Assembly (NCBI RefSeq): GCF_900114315.1
Contig: NZ_FOSQ01000010.1
Span: 62,001 to 126,000, forward strand
DNA length: 64,000 bases
Source of the DNA: Falsiroseomonas stagni DSM 19981
Lineage (GTDB): Bacteria > Pseudomonadota > Alphaproteobacteria > Acetobacterales > Acetobacteraceae
Direction of reading: 5' to 3'
Shown: positions 7,342-16,676 of the stretch, one piece after another
Position numbering within the stretch: position 1 is the stretch's first letter
Layout: the number at the start of each line of letters is the position of its first letter
Program-made: the position numbers and the translations under genes
The notes under the pieces: generated by a model
What the model was told of the DNA's origin: nothing
The model's database searches: none
What the model saw: only the letters and a program-made list of their open reading frames with translations

Positions 7342-8062
7342 GGGCGGCCTTCACGGTCCAGCCGCGCTCCAGGCGCTTGCACAGCGTGGCGTAGGCGATG
7401 CCGGCCTCCGCCGCCGCGTCGCGCAGCGTCAACCGCCGGCCGCGCACGGTGATGAGGCGGCGGGGCACGCCGGCGCGGGGCGGGTTCTTCACCCAGCGGC
7501 AATTGGCGGGGGCGAAGGGGCGGGACGGGTCCAGCCGCACCAGCCGATGGGCGCGCGTCGGCCGGCGGCCCAGATCGGCCAGGAACTGCCGAAAGCCCTT
7601 GCCATCCGGGGCGCGCCAGCGGGCGCAGACCGGGGCATCCTGGCTGCGATGCAGCATGGTCTGCCAGGCCTGGTATTCCGGCCGCCGCCGGTCGTCCTTC
7701 CGCGCGCCATGCCGCGTGGCGCGGTCCCGCACCACATCGTCCCGCCAGCAGCCGCAACTGGTGGTGTGGCCGGACAGCAGGCTGTCCTCCCGCACCACGG
7801 CGCTGCCGCCGCAATCGCAGTCGCAGGTCCAGCGGCGGCGGGAGAAGCGGCCGCGCCACAGATAGGGCTCGGCTTCCTCCCTCACCATGAGTCGGCCGAA
7901 GCGGTTGCCGGGATCGACGGCGATGGGGCTGGCGGGGGAGGGGGCGCGGTGAGAAACGGCTCTGATCACGGAAGCTGGAACAGGCTGGGGCCTGTCGAGT
8001 TGCGAGGCCAGCGCGGCCCGCTGGCGCCCCGATTTTCTCAGCACCGATTGGCATCGCGGCAT
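7331..8062 (-). CDS. Zinc-ribbon plus HTH protein of the phage AP2/HNH-associated type
   Basis: From ATG 8062 this encodes 243 residues (ATG 8119 is possible; the true start is uncertain). About residues 70-105 hold a zinc ribbon (CDCDCGG then TSCGCWRD). A mid domain follows with YQAWQTMLHRSQ, a W-x-x-F-x-x-F-like segment and RLVRLDPSRPFAPANCRWV. This resembles the R-x-[DN]-P-x-x-x-Y-x-P-x-N-C-R-W motif seen in phage and homing-endonuclease-associated proteins, where the ribbon and C-terminal helices bind DNA. The last 40 residues (TLRDAAAEAGIAYATLCKRLERGW) look like a helix-turn-helix. No HNH catalytic triad is visible, so it may be a DNA-binding remnant of a mobile gene. No other phage gene is adjacent. 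Confidence 0.7.
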   Translation of the reverse strand: MPRCQSVLRKSGRQRAALASQLDRPQPVPASVIRAVSHRAPSPASPIAVDPGNRFGRLMVREEAEPYLWRGRFSRRRWTCDCDCGGSAVVREDSLLSGHTTSCGCWRDDVVRDRATRHGARKDDRRRPEYQAWQTMLHRSQDAPVCARWRAPDGKGFRQFLADLGRRPTRAHRLVRLDPSRPFAPANCRWVKNPPRAGVPRRLITVRGRRLTLRDAAAEAGIAYATLCKRLERGWTVKAALTP

Positions 8063-8165
8063 CACAGGCGCGCGAGGATGGCGCCGGAGGGGGCGCGGAA
8101 TATCGAGGTTGTTGTGCATCGCCGTAGCCGGGGCCGCCCTTGGGCCGCCCCGGTTGCGGCACGCA

Positions 8166-9446
8166 TCAATCCCGCCGCGGCTTCCCGCCCGGCAGCAGCC
8201 CGCGCCCACTGCCGATGGCATCCGCGCCGAAGCGGGCGCGCAGCTTCTCCACCGCCGCCCAGCGGGCGGTGCGGCGGGCGGCGTCGGGGTCGGCCAGGTC
8301 CGGCAAATCCGCCTGGTCCCCGGGGGCCAGGGGCTGGGCGCCGATGCCGATCAGGCGGAAGGCGCTTCCCGTCGCCTCCTTCGCCAGCAGGGGTTGCGCG
8401 GCGGCGAAGAGGGTTTCCGGCAGCTTCGTCGGCCGGGGCAGGCGGACATTGCGGGTGCGGGTCTGGAACTGCGCGGTCTTGAGCTTGAGGACCACGCCCG
8501 CCGCCGCCAGCCCCTTCTCCGACAGGCGCCGGCCGAGCTTTTCGCAGAGCCGCCAGAGCGGCGCCTCCAGCGCCGGCAGGTCGCGCAGGTCGGTGTCGAA
8601 GGTCGTCTCGGCGGAGATGCTCTTCGCCTCCCGCGCCGGGTCGATGCGGCGGTTATCCTCCCCGCGCGCGCGGGCGGCGAGGCCGGGGCCATCCTCCCCG
8701 AAGCGCTTCGCGGCGTCGCGGGGGTCGAGCAGCGCCAACTGGCCCAGTCGGGTGAAGCCGGAAGCCTCCAATCGCCGGGCCAGTGCGGGGCCGACACCGG
8801 GCAGCAGGGTCACGGGCTGGGTGGCGAGCCAGTCGCGCGCTTCCTCCTGCCCCAGCACCGCGAAGCCGCGGGGCTTGTCCCGTTCGGCGGCGAGTTTGGA
8901 CAGCAGGCGGTTGGGGGCGAGGCCGATGGAGACGGTGATGCCGACCTGGCGCTCCACCTCCCGGGCGAAGCGGGCCAGGGTGGCGGCGGGGGGCGCGCGG
9001 TGCAGGGCCTCGGTCCCCGAGAGGTCCAGCACCGCCTCATCGATCGACAGCGGCTGGACCAGGGGGGTGAGGCTTTCCATGAGGTCGCGCACCTGGCGGG
9101 CGGCGGCCACGTATTTCGCCATGTCGGGCTTGATGACGACGGCATCCGGGCAGGCGGCCAGCGCCTTGAACATCGGCATGGCGCTGCGCACGCCGCGGGT
9201 CCGGGCGACGTAGCAGGCGGCGGAGACCACGCCGCGCCGGCCGCCGCCGATGATGACGGGACGGGTGGCGAGGTCGGGGCGGTCCCGCTTCTCCACGCTG
9301 GCATAGAAGGCGTCGCAATCGACATGCGCGACGGAGAGGGTGAAGAGCGCGGGATGCGCGACCAGGCGGCGCGACCCGCAGGCGGGGCAGGGTGGCGGGC
9401 GGGTGGCATCCGCCATCCAGAAGCAGTCGCGGCAGAGGGAGGGCAT
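8166..9446 (-). CDS. dinB: DNA polymerase IV with N-terminal zinc ribbon
   Basis: This is a 426-residue Y-family translesion polymerase. The N-terminal extension (residues 1-27) holds two Cys pairs (C-x-x-C, then CPACGS), a zinc ribbon seen in a subset of alphaproteobacterial DinB proteins. Catalytic motifs follow: HVDCDAFYASVE (about 42-53) with the first acidic residues, the finger segment AACYVARTRGVRSAMPM, and PLSIDEAVLDLS with the second acidic pair. The helix-hairpin-helix segment TLLPGVGPALARRLEA and a little-finger domain complete it. It starts one base after the stop of the upstream membrane-protein gene (TGAGATG), so translation is likely coupled. No LexA box was seen directly upstream because the promoter must lie further up the operon. 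Confidence 0.92.
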   Translation of the reverse strand: MPSLCRDCFWMADATRPPPCPACGSRRLVAHPALFTLSVAHVDCDAFYASVEKRDRPDLATRPVIIGGGRRGVVSAACYVARTRGVRSAMPMFKALAACPDAVVIKPDMAKYVAAARQVRDLMESLTPLVQPLSIDEAVLDLSGTEALHRAPPAATLARFAREVERQVGITVSIGLAPNRLLSKLAAERDKPRGFAVLGQEEARDWLATQPVTLLPGVGPALARRLEASGFTRLGQLALLDPRDAAKRFGEDGPGLAARARGEDNRRIDPAREAKSISAETTFDTDLRDLPALEAPLWRLCEKLGRRLSEKGLAAAGVVLKLKTAQFQTRTRNVRLPRPTKLPETLFAAAQPLLAKEATGSAFRLIGIGAQPLAPGDQADLPDLADPDAARRTARWAAVEKLRARFGADAIGSGRGLLPGGKPRRD

Positions 9447-9447
9447 C

Positions 9448-9834
9448 TCAGCCGCGGCCCCGCAGCGCGGGCATCAGGGCGAGGGCGGCGAGGAGGAGGA
9501 GGTAGATCCAGCCCTCCGGCGTCTCCAGCCGTTCCAGCCAGAAGCCGATCCCGCGGCCACGCAGCAGGGCGGCGAGGAGCGTTTCCGCCAGCATGGTCAG
9601 CACCAGGCCGGTGACGCCCATGGCCAGCAGGGGGCGCCATGCGGCCGGCACGTCGAACAGCCGGGCGACCCAGGGGGCGAGGGCGATCATGGCGGCCAGC
9701 ATGGGCACGGCCTCCACCGCCACGGCGCCGGCGGGGCCGAGGCGGGGTTCGAGGAAGAGGACCCGGATCGGGCCGAGCAGGAAGCCGAGGGCGAAGATGA
9801 CCGCGAACCAGAAACAGCCGGCGGCGACCGCCAT
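9448..9834 (-). CDS. Small four-helix membrane protein between ROK kinase and dinB
   Basis: From ATG 9834 this is a 128-residue hydrophobic protein with about four membrane segments (FWFAVIFALGFLLGPI, VPMLAAMIALAPWVA, PLLAMGVTGLVLTMLAE, GWIYLLLLAALALMP). ATG 9834 is chosen because removing the MITE at 9839-9936 together with one copy of its target duplication restores a TGAGATG junction with the upstream ROK gene. This is the same junction this gene shares with dinB. The frame now also continues into the MITE to ATG 9867, which would add 11 residues. I do not recognise the family; no catalytic residues are evident. Confidence 0.75.
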   Translation of the reverse strand: MAVAAGCFWFAVIFALGFLLGPIRVLFLEPRLGPAGAVAVEAVPMLAAMIALAPWVARLFDVPAAWRPLLAMGVTGLVLTMLAETLLAALLRGRGIGFWLERLETPEGWIYLLLLAALALMPALRGRG

Positions 9835-9835
9835 C

Positions 9836-9939
9836 TCAGAGCCTGTGAAAGAATCGAGCTTGAGCATTAATGCCCGTTGAAATCATTGGGATTTTTCCTC
9901 GGATTCCGGCGCTTTCGGGCATTAATTCACAAGCTCTCA
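9836..9939. mobile_element. 98-bp MITE with IS5-type ends and TCA target duplication
   Basis: Terminal inverted repeats are GAGCCTGTGAA (9839-9849) and TTCACAAGCTC (9926-9936), ten of eleven bases matching. They are flanked by a TCA on each side (9836-9838 and 9937-9939). A second perfect 11-bp inverted pair lies inside (ATTAATGCCCG at 9866-9876, its complement at 9916-9926). The left arm carries 16 extra bases including another partial terminal repeat. Ends starting GAG with a T-N-A duplication are known for the IS1031 group of the IS5 family, which was described from acetic acid bacteria. The element has no coding capacity. It lies exactly between the ROK stop and the next start. Confidence 0.75.
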
Positions 9940-10815
9940 GTTCCACAGCCTGGCGGCGCCGAGCACGCCGGAACTGTCGCCATGGCGGGCGGGTTCGATC
10001 GCCGTGGTGCAGAGGTCGGAGAAGACGTGGCGGGGGATCAGGCGGGGCAGGTCGTCATAGAGATGCGCCATGTTGGACAGGCCGCCGCCGAGGACGATCA
10101 CCTCCGGGTCCAGCAGGTTGATGACGGCGGCCAGCGCCCGGGCCAGGCGGTCCGCGTGGCGGTCCAGCGCGGCGCGGGCCGCGGCATCGCCGGCGGCGGC
10201 GCGGGCGGGCAGCGGACTGGCGTCCCGCGCGCCGGGGCCATCGGCATCGGCGGCGAGTGCCGGGCCGCAGAGGAAGCTTTCGATGCAGCCGCGCTGGCCG
10301 CACCAGCAGGCGGGGCCGGGGTGTTCCGCGGCCGTCATCCAGGGCAGGGGGTTGTGGCCCCATTCGCCGGCCACGCGGTTGCGGCCCTGCACGAGGCGCC
10401 CTTCCACCACCAGGCCGCCGCCGACGCCGGTGCCGAGGATGACGGCGAAGCCCGATCCGGGGCGGTCGTGGAACTCGCTCATCGCCAGGCAATTGGCGTC
10501 ATTCGCCAGTCGGACGGGGCGGCCGATGGCGGTGGCGAGGTCCCGGCCGAGCGGCTGGCCATTCAGGCAGGTGGAATTGGCGCCGCGGATCAGGCCCGTG
10601 ACCGGGTTCTCGCTGCCGGGGATGCCGATGCCGATGGTGGCGGTCTGGCCGATCTCGGCCTCCGCGGCGGCGACCATGGCAGCGATCTGGGCCACGGTGG
10701 CCTGGTAGCCCGCTGGGGTGGGGGCGCGGCGGCGCAGGCGGATGGCGCCGCCGGGGTCAAGCGCCGCGATCTCCGTCTTGGTGCCGCCGAGGTCGATGCC
10801 GATGCGCCAGGTCAT
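9937..10815 (-). CDS. ROK-family sugar kinase
   Basis: This 292-residue cytoplasmic kinase is of the glucokinase/fructokinase/N-acetylglucosamine kinase group. ATG 10815 is chosen so that the ATP-binding motif IGIDLGGTKTEIAALD falls at the N-terminus. The middle holds the sugar/acid loop (RLANDANCLAMSEF, catalytic Asp) and the ROK zinc signature HNPLPW...CWCGQRGCIESFLCGPAL with its H-x(n)-C-x-C-x-x-x-x-C pattern. The sugar cannot be assigned. Its stop codon TGA is formed by the target duplication of the adjacent MITE, which separates it from a membrane protein gene that it once directly preceded. Confidence 0.87.
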   Translation of the reverse strand: MTWRIGIDLGGTKTEIAALDPGGAIRLRRRAPTPAGYQATVAQIAAMVAAAEAEIGQTATIGIGIPGSENPVTGLIRGANSTCLNGQPLGRDLATAIGRPVRLANDANCLAMSEFHDRPGSGFAVILGTGVGGGLVVEGRLVQGRNRVAGEWGHNPLPWMTAAEHPGPACWCGQRGCIESFLCGPALAADADGPGARDASPLPARAAAGDAAARAALDRHADRLARALAAVINLLDPEVIVLGGGLSNMAHLYDDLPRLIPRHVFSDLCTTAIEPARHGDSSGVLGAARLWN

Positions 10816-10897
10816 GCCACCCAGGGTGGCGGTGACGTGGCGACGAATCAAGAACGGGTCGCTTGCCCTGGCGGGGCGCAGGTGGTGGAATCACGGG

Positions 10898-11131
10898 ATG
10901 AGCGAGACATTGCTGGATGTGCAGGGGCTGACCTGCCCGCTGCCCGTGCTGAAGGCCAACAAGGCCCTGCGATCCCTGGGCCCCGGGGCGCGGCTGACCG
11001 TGCTGGCGACGGACCCCGCGAGCGTGAAGGATTTCCGAGCCTATGCGGCTGAGACGGGGCACGCGCTGGTCGGATTCTCCGAGGACAAGGGCGTCTACCG
11101 CTTCACCTTGCGCAAGCGCGAAGACGCCTGA
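10898..11131 (+). CDS. tusA: TusA-family sulfurtransferase
   Basis: This is a 77-residue protein starting at ATG 10898, with the family signature LDVQGLTCPLPVLKANKAL. It includes the catalytic Cys15 in C-P-x-P and the following helix. TusA-like proteins carry persulfide sulfur for tRNA thiolation, molybdenum cofactor synthesis or sulfur oxidation. The remainder (LTVLATDPASVKDFRAYA, GVYRFTLRK) matches the family fold and length. The window encodes two bis-MGD molybdoenzymes, one of them of the sulfite-oxidising type, so a role in sulfur delivery to either is plausible but not shown. It is divergent from the ROK kinase, and the intergenic region of 82 bases must hold both promoters. Confidence 0.9.
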   Translation: MSETLLDVQGLTCPLPVLKANKALRSLGPGARLTVLATDPASVKDFRAYAAETGHALVGFSEDKGVYRFTLRKREDA

Positions 11132-11187
11132 CGACTCCGGGGCGGGATGACGTTTCGCCGCTCCGCGGCGGGGGGAAGGCAACGAGA

Positions 11188-12117
11188 ATGAGCGTGCTGC
11201 TGTTCAGCCATCGGGCCTGCCTGCACCACGACCCCGGGCCGCACCATCCCGAATGCCCGGACCGCCTGCGGGCGGTGCTGAAAGCGCTCGATTCGGAGGA
11301 ATTCTCCGACCTGATCCGGGACGAGGCGCCGCAGGCGACGGTGGAGCAACTGACCCGCGTGCATCCGCCGGGCTATGTGGACGCCATAATCGGCATCCGG
11401 CCGGAACCGGATGACAGCGTGGCGCTGGATGGCGACACGGTGATGAGCTGGGGCAGCGCGGAAGCGGCGCTGCGGGCGGCGGGCGCCGGCGTGGCCGGGG
11501 TGGACGCGGTCTGCCGGGGAGAGGTACGGCGCGTCTTCTGCGCCGTGCGCCCGCCCGGCCACCATGCCGAGCCCAACCGCCCCATGGGCTTTTGCCTGTT
11601 CGCCAATGCGGCGGTGGCCGCGCGCCATGCGCAGGCGGTCCACGGTGTCGAACGCGTGGGCGTGGTGGATTTCGACGTGCATCACGGCAACGGCACCCAG
11701 GCCTGCTTCGAAACTGACGAAACCCTTTTCTACGCGAGCAGCCACCAATCGCCCTGCTACCCCGGGACGGGGGAGGCGCATGAGACCGGCGTGGGCAACA
11801 TCGTCAACGCGCCCCTGCCGCCCGGGGCCGATGGTGCCGCCTTCCGGGCGGCCTGGGCGGAGACGCTGCTGCCGGCGCTGGAAGCCTTCCGGCCGGGGAT
11901 CATCATCATCTCCGCCGGCTTCGATGCCCATGCGCGGGACCCGCTGGCGCAGCTGCGGGTGCGGGAGGCGGATTTCGCCTGGCTGACGGCGGAGCTCTGC
12001 CGGATGGCGGACCGGCTCTGCGGGGGGAAGGTGGTCAGCCTGCTGGAAGGCGGCTACGACCTGGAGGCGCTGGCGGCCTCCACCGCCGCCCATGTCCGGA
12101 CCCTGATGCAGGCGTGA
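11188..12117 (+). CDS. Histone deacetylase-family (acetoin utilisation / polyamine deacetylase-like) protein
   Basis: This 309-residue zinc-dependent deacetylase carries the family motifs in order: HHPECPDRLRAVL (about 20-33), PPGHHAEPNRPMGFCLFANAA with the His-His catalytic pair (about 124-145), VDFDVHHGNGTQACF with zinc ligands Asp and His (about 162-176), the second catalytic segment YPGTGEAHETGVGNIVN, and SAGFDAHARDPLAQL with the third zinc ligand (about 241-255). Bacterial members remove acetyl groups from polyamines or other small amines. Start ATG 11188 has a plausible GAAGGCAACGAGA leader. It follows tusA by 56 bases on the same strand; the functional link is unknown. Confidence 0.9.
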   Translation: MSVLLFSHRACLHHDPGPHHPECPDRLRAVLKALDSEEFSDLIRDEAPQATVEQLTRVHPPGYVDAIIGIRPEPDDSVALDGDTVMSWGSAEAALRAAGAGVAGVDAVCRGEVRRVFCAVRPPGHHAEPNRPMGFCLFANAAVAARHAQAVHGVERVGVVDFDVHHGNGTQACFETDETLFYASSHQSPCYPGTGEAHETGVGNIVNAPLPPGADGAAFRAAWAETLLPALEAFRPGIIIISAGFDAHARDPLAQLRVREADFAWLTAELCRMADRLCGGKVVSLLEGGYDLEALAASTAAHVRTLMQA

Positions 12118-12278
12118 GGGCCGATTCCGGTGGAGTGACAGGCTGGGTTGACACTTCCGGATTCCTTCCCATTGCGGAAGGGTTGATGGGGGGATATCCC
12201 GGCAAACCGCTGAAAAATGGCCCCAGCCCCGTCCGGTCGACCCGGGGCTTCATGTTTCTTCTTCCCAGGATGCCCGAT

Positions 12279-12533
12279 ATGACGTCAACTAAACCTGACA
12301 CGGCAAAGCCGGTCGCCTCCCTGTCCTTCGAGGAGGCGCTGCAGGAGCTGGAGGGGATCGTGAAGGACCTCGAAGGCGGCAAGGGGAAGCTGGAGGAAGC
12401 GGTGGCGGCGTATCAGCGGGGGGCCGAGTTGCGCCGGCATTGCGAGGCGAAGCTGTCGGACGCCGAGGCCAAGGTGCAGAAGATCGTGGAAGCGGGCGCG
12501 GGCGAAGCCGCCGGCCTGCGTGATATGGCCTGA
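12279..12533 (+). CDS. xseB: Exodeoxyribonuclease VII small subunit
   Basis: This 84-residue subunit forms the XseA-XseB exonuclease that degrades single-stranded DNA. The start is ATG 12279, with AGGA eight bases upstream; ATG 12270 is a second choice and the longer open frame is not protein-like. The conserved core SFEEALQELEGIVKDLEGGK, then LEEAVAAYQRGAELRRHCEAKL, is the diagnostic two-helix pattern of XseB. The stop overlaps the start of ispA by one base (TGATG). The xseB-ispA-dxs order is a common arrangement in proteobacteria. The large subunit is not in this window. Confidence 0.93.
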   Translation: MTSTKPDTAKPVASLSFEEALQELEGIVKDLEGGKGKLEEAVAAYQRGAELRRHCEAKLSDAEAKVQKIVEAGAGEAAGLRDMA

Positions 12534-13444
12534 TGGCTGGTTCCGTGCAGGACGCCGCGCTGAAGGACGCCCTGGCCCAGGCCGCGGCGGAGATCGACCA
12601 CACGCTGGACCACATCATGCCGCCGGCCGAAGGCCCGGAAGCGCCGCTGCTGGCCGCCATGCGCTACGCCGTGATCGGCGGCGGCAAGCGGATGCGGGGC
12701 TTCCTGGTGCTGGAAGGCGCCCGCCAGTTCAACGCTTCCCGCCAGGCGGCGCTGCGCGTGGCCGCGGCGATCGAGATGCTGCACGCCTATTCGCTGGTGC
12801 ATGACGACCTGCCCGCGATGGACGATGACGACCTCCGCCGCGGCAAGCCCACCGTGCACAAGGCCTTCGACGAGGCGACCGCCATCATCGCCGGGGATGC
12901 GCTGCAGACGCTGGCCTTCGGCACGCTGGCGGATGAGGACACGCATCCGGACCCCGCGGTGCGCGTCGAACTGGTGCGCTGCCTGGCCCGCGCGGCCGGG
13001 GCGCGGGGCATGTGCGGCGGGCAGATGCTGGACATGCTGGCCGAACAGGCCGGGGAACCGCTGGACGAGGCCGCCGTTGGTCGGCTGCAACTGCTCAAGA
13101 CCGGACGGCTGATCGAATTCTCGGCGGAAGCGGGCGCGATCCTCGGCAAGGCGCCCATGTCCCAGCGCCTGTCGCTGGCGGCCTATGGCCGGGATGTCGG
13201 CGCGGCCTTCCAGATCGCGGATGACCTGCTGGACGCCACCGCGTCCGCGGAAGAAACCGGCAAGCGGACCGGCAAGGATGCGGAGGCCGGAAAGGCCACG
13301 CTGGTCGGCCTGCTCGGCATCGAGCGGGCCCGGTTGCAGGCGGAACGACTCGTCGCGCAGGCGGGGCAACACCTCGACAGTTTCGGGGAGCGTGCCGATC
13401 TGTTGCGCGACCTTGCCGCCTACACCATCGAGAGGAAGAGCTGA
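12533..13444 (+). CDS. ispA: Geranyl/farnesyl diphosphate synthase
   Basis: This 303-residue trans-prenyltransferase condenses IPP with DMAPP/GPP to make farnesyl diphosphate. The first aspartate-rich motif is in [20 protein letters not shown] (D-D-x-x-x-x-D), and the second is in [13 protein letters not shown] (D-D-x-x-D). The [15 protein letters not shown] region carries the conserved Lys/Arg that bind diphosphate. Length and motif spacing are normal. It begins on the last base of the xseB stop and ends five bases before dxs, so the three are one transcription unit feeding isoprenoid and quinone synthesis. Confidence 0.95.
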   Translation: MAGSVQDAALKDALAQAAAEIDHTLDHIMPPAEGPEAPLLAAMRYAVIGGGKRMRGFLVLEGARQFNASRQAALRVAAAIEMLHAYSLVHDDLPAMDDDDLRRGKPTVHKAFDEATAIIAGDALQTLAFGTLADEDTHPDPAVRVELVRCLARAAGARGMCGGQMLDMLAEQAGEPLDEAAVGRLQLLKTGRLIEFSAEAGAILGKAPMSQRLSLAAYGRDVGAAFQIADDLLDATASAEETGKRTGKDAEAGKATLVGLLGIERARLQAERLVAQAGQHLDSFGERADLLRDLAAYTIERKS

Positions 13445-13449
13445 AAACC

Positions 13450-15372
13450 ATGGCGCCACCCGCCACCCCCCTGCTGGACCGCGTCCGATTCCCGTCGGAC
13501 ATGAAGAACCTGTCCGGGGAGCAGCTGAAGCAGCTGGCCGAGGAATTGCGGGCGGAGACGGTGCACGCCGTCTCCCAGACCGGCGGGCATCTCGGCGCCT
13601 CCCTCGGTGTGGTGGAACTGACGGTCGCGATCCACGCGATCTTCGACACGCCGCAGGACCGGCTGATCTGGGACGTCGGCCACCAGGCCTACCCCCACAA
13701 GATCCTGACCGGGCGGCGCGACCGAATCCGCACGCTGCGGACGGAAGGCGGGCTGTCCGGCTTCACCCGGCGGAGCGAGAGCGAATACGACCCCTTCGGA
13801 GCGGCGCATTCCTCCACCTCCATCTCCGCCGGCCTCGGCATGGCGATGGCGCGCGACCTGAAGGGCGATGACCGGCAGGTGATCGCCGTGATCGGCGATG
13901 GCTCCATGTCCGCCGGCATGGCCTATGAGGCGATGAACAATGCGGGCGCGGAGCGCGCGCGCCTCATCGTCATCCTGAACGACAACGACATGTCGATCGC
14001 GCCGCCCGTCGGCGCCATGTCGGCCTATCTGTCGCGGCTCATCTCCTCCCGCCCCTTCCTGTCGCTGCGGGACGTGATGGGGCGCCTCGCCAAGCGCTTC
14101 CCGCGCCCGATCGAGCGCACCGCGCGCCGCGCGGAGGAATTCGCGCGCGGGCTGCTGACCGGCGGCACGCTGTTCGAGGAGCTGGGCTTCTACTATGTCG
14201 GCCCGATCGACGGCCACGACCTCGACCACCTGCTGCCCGTGCTGCGCAACCTGCGCGATGCGGAGGAAGGCCAACCCATCCTGCTGCATGTCGTGACGCA
14301 GAAGGGCAAGGGCTACGCGCCGGCCGAAGCGTCCGCCGACAAGTATCACGGTGTCGCCAAGTTCAACGTCATCACCGGCGAACAGGCCAAGGCACCCCCC
14401 GGGCCGCCCAGCTACACCAAGGTCTTCGCCAATGCGCTGATCGCGGAAGCGGAAGCGGATGAGCGGATCGTCTCCGTCAACGCGGCGATGCCGGCGGGGA
14501 CGGGGCTGGATGCCTTCGCCAAGCGCTTCCCCAAGCGCTGCTTCGATGTCGGCATCGCCGAACAGCACGCCGTGACCTTCGCGGCGGGCATGGCGACCGA
14601 GGGCCTGAAGCCCTTCGTCGCGATCTATTCCACCTTCCTCCAGCGCGCCTATGACCAGGTGGTGCATGACGTGGCGCTGCAATCGCTGCCCGTGCGCTTC
14701 GCCATGGACCGGGCAGGATTGGTCGGGGCAGACGGCGCCACTCATGCCGGCAGCTTCGACGTCGCCTATCTCGGCTGCCTGCCGAACATGGTGCTGATGG
14801 CCGCCGCCGACGAAGCGGAACTGGCCCATATGGTCGCCACCGCCGCGGTGATCGACGACCGGCCCTGCGGCTTCCGCTACCCCCGCGGAGAGGGCACCGG
14901 CGTTGCCGTGCCGGCGCGCGGCACGCCGCTGGAGATCGGGCGCGGGCGCATCCTGCGGGAAGGCAACGCGGTGGCGCTGCTGTCCTACGGCACGCGCCTG
15001 GCCGAATGCCTGAAGGCGGCGGATGAACTCGGCGCGCAGGGCTTCACCTGCACCGTCGCCGATGCCCGCTTCGCCAAGCCGCTCGACACCCAACTCGTCG
15101 AACGCCTGGCGCGGGAACACGCCGTCCTGATCACCATCGAGGAAGGCTCCATCGGTGGCTTCGGCACCCAGGTGGCGCACCACCTGCTGGGCAAGGGCAT
15201 GCTGGACGGACAGACGCGCTTCCGGCCGATGGTGCTGCCCGACACCTTCATCGACCACGCGGCGCCCAAGGTCCAATACGACCAGGCCGGCCTCAACGCC
15301 CGCCACATCACGGCCACGGCGCTCTCCGCCCTGGGCGTCGCGGAAGCCAAGGCCCTGCCGGCGCGCGCCTGA
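13450..15372 (+). CDS. dxs: 1-deoxy-D-xylulose-5-phosphate synthase
   Basis: This 640-residue thiamine-diphosphate enzyme makes DXP from pyruvate and glyceraldehyde 3-phosphate, the first step of the MEP isoprenoid pathway. Motifs include the substrate His region [15 protein letters not shown], the ThDP/Mg motif [29 protein letters not shown], and the central [17 protein letters not shown] with its catalytic Glu. The transketolase C-terminal domain completes it. It lies five bases after ispA in the same operon. Its 3' end is followed within 20 bases by the second five-hairpin repeat element, which may terminate the transcript. Confidence 0.96.
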   Translation: MAPPATPLLDRVRFPSDMKNLSGEQLKQLAEELRAETVHAVSQTGGHLGASLGVVELTVAIHAIFDTPQDRLIWDVGHQAYPHKILTGRRDRIRTLRTEGGLSGFTRRSESEYDPFGAAHSSTSISAGLGMAMARDLKGDDRQVIAVIGDGSMSAGMAYEAMNNAGAERARLIVILNDNDMSIAPPVGAMSAYLSRLISSRPFLSLRDVMGRLAKRFPRPIERTARRAEEFARGLLTGGTLFEELGFYYVGPIDGHDLDHLLPVLRNLRDAEEGQPILLHVVTQKGKGYAPAEASADKYHGVAKFNVITGEQAKAPPGPPSYTKVFANALIAEAEADERIVSVNAAMPAGTGLDAFAKRFPKRCFDVGIAEQHAVTFAAGMATEGLKPFVAIYSTFLQRAYDQVVHDVALQSLPVRFAMDRAGLVGADGATHAGSFDVAYLGCLPNMVLMAAADEAELAHMVATAAVIDDRPCGFRYPRGEGTGVAVPARGTPLEIGRGRILREGNAVALLSYGTRLAECLKAADELGAQGFTCTVADARFAKPLDTQLVERLAREHAVLITIEEGSIGGFGTQVAHHLLGKGMLDGQTRFRPMVLPDTFIDHAAPKVQYDQAGLNARHITATALSALGVAEAKALPARA

Positions 15373-15389
15373 TGGCGGTGGGTCTGTCT

Positions 15390-15562
15390 GCGAGGGGCTC
15401 TGCCCCTCGCGCTCCCCGCAAAGGGGCAGCGGCCCCTTTGAACCCCCTTCATGGGATCGGGGATGAGGGGCCGGCGGGACCGCGTGGTCGGCGCGCGTGC
15501 CGGCCCCTCATCCCCGATCCCATCATGACGCGGTCCAGGGTCCCGCTGGACCCTGGTGGGGG

Positions 15563-15585
<23 letters not shown>
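15390..15585. repeat. Five-hairpin quasi-palindromic intergenic repeat element, copy B
   Basis: Five consecutive inverted repeats repeat the design of copy A with different sequences. Hairpin 1 is at 15390-15410 (9 bp, loop TCT), hairpin 2 at 15420-15439 (8 bp, loop AGCG), the central arms at 15451-15475/15499-15523 (25 bp, perfect), hairpin 4 at 15535-15556 (9 bp, loop CGCT as in copy A) and hairpin 5 at 15565-15585 (9 bp with one G-U pair). The spacers on both sides of the central arm are 11 bases in both copies. Stems differ in sequence but stay paired, so structure rather than sequence appears conserved. The right end reaches into the 5' part of tlyA. Confidence 0.8.
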
Positions 15586-16333
<748 letters not shown>

Positions 16334-16362
16334 GGCGACAGGGGTAGGCGTTAACCCTTTGG

Positions 16363-16521
16363 TCAGGCCGCCGCGGTACCGAATGAGGCCGGGCTGATCC
16401 GCGCCTTGGCGCTGAGTTCAGCCAGCAGCGCCCAGACGCGGTGCGCGTCCATGCGGATCTCCGGGTCGTTCAACAGGCGGTCGAGTTCCGCCAGCTTGCT
16501 CTCGAACTCGCGCTCGGTCAT
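16363..16521 (-). CDS. Small conserved protein (52 aa)
   Basis: ATG 16521 to TGA 16363 encodes a 52-residue soluble protein starting MTEREFESKLAELDRLLNDP and continuing with EIRMDAHRVWALLAELS. Strong amphipathic helix periodicity, high charge, good third-position GC and the L-N-D-P plus R-V-W-x-L-L-x-E pattern argue that it is real. I recall a similar L-N-D-P-x-x-x-x-x-P/A-x-x-V-W-x-L-L motif in small uncharacterised alphaproteobacterial proteins. Two predicted helices separated by the N-D-P turn suggest a helical hairpin. The function is unknown. It sits between tlyA (convergent) and the 400-residue gene. Confidence 0.7.
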   Translation of the reverse strand: MTEREFESKLAELDRLLNDPEIRMDAHRVWALLAELSAKARISPASFGTAAA

Positions 16522-16676
16522 CGGGCGTTCCTGCTGTGGGAGTCCCCGGTGCAGCGGCGCCGGGACTCTGCCCCGGCGGGATGCTGCACCGCGATATCAC
16601 AGCACGAACGTGGCCAATCGGTGGCGGTTGCGTTGTGTCGTATTGCTCACGATGTCGCGATCAAGCCTGGTCGCGA

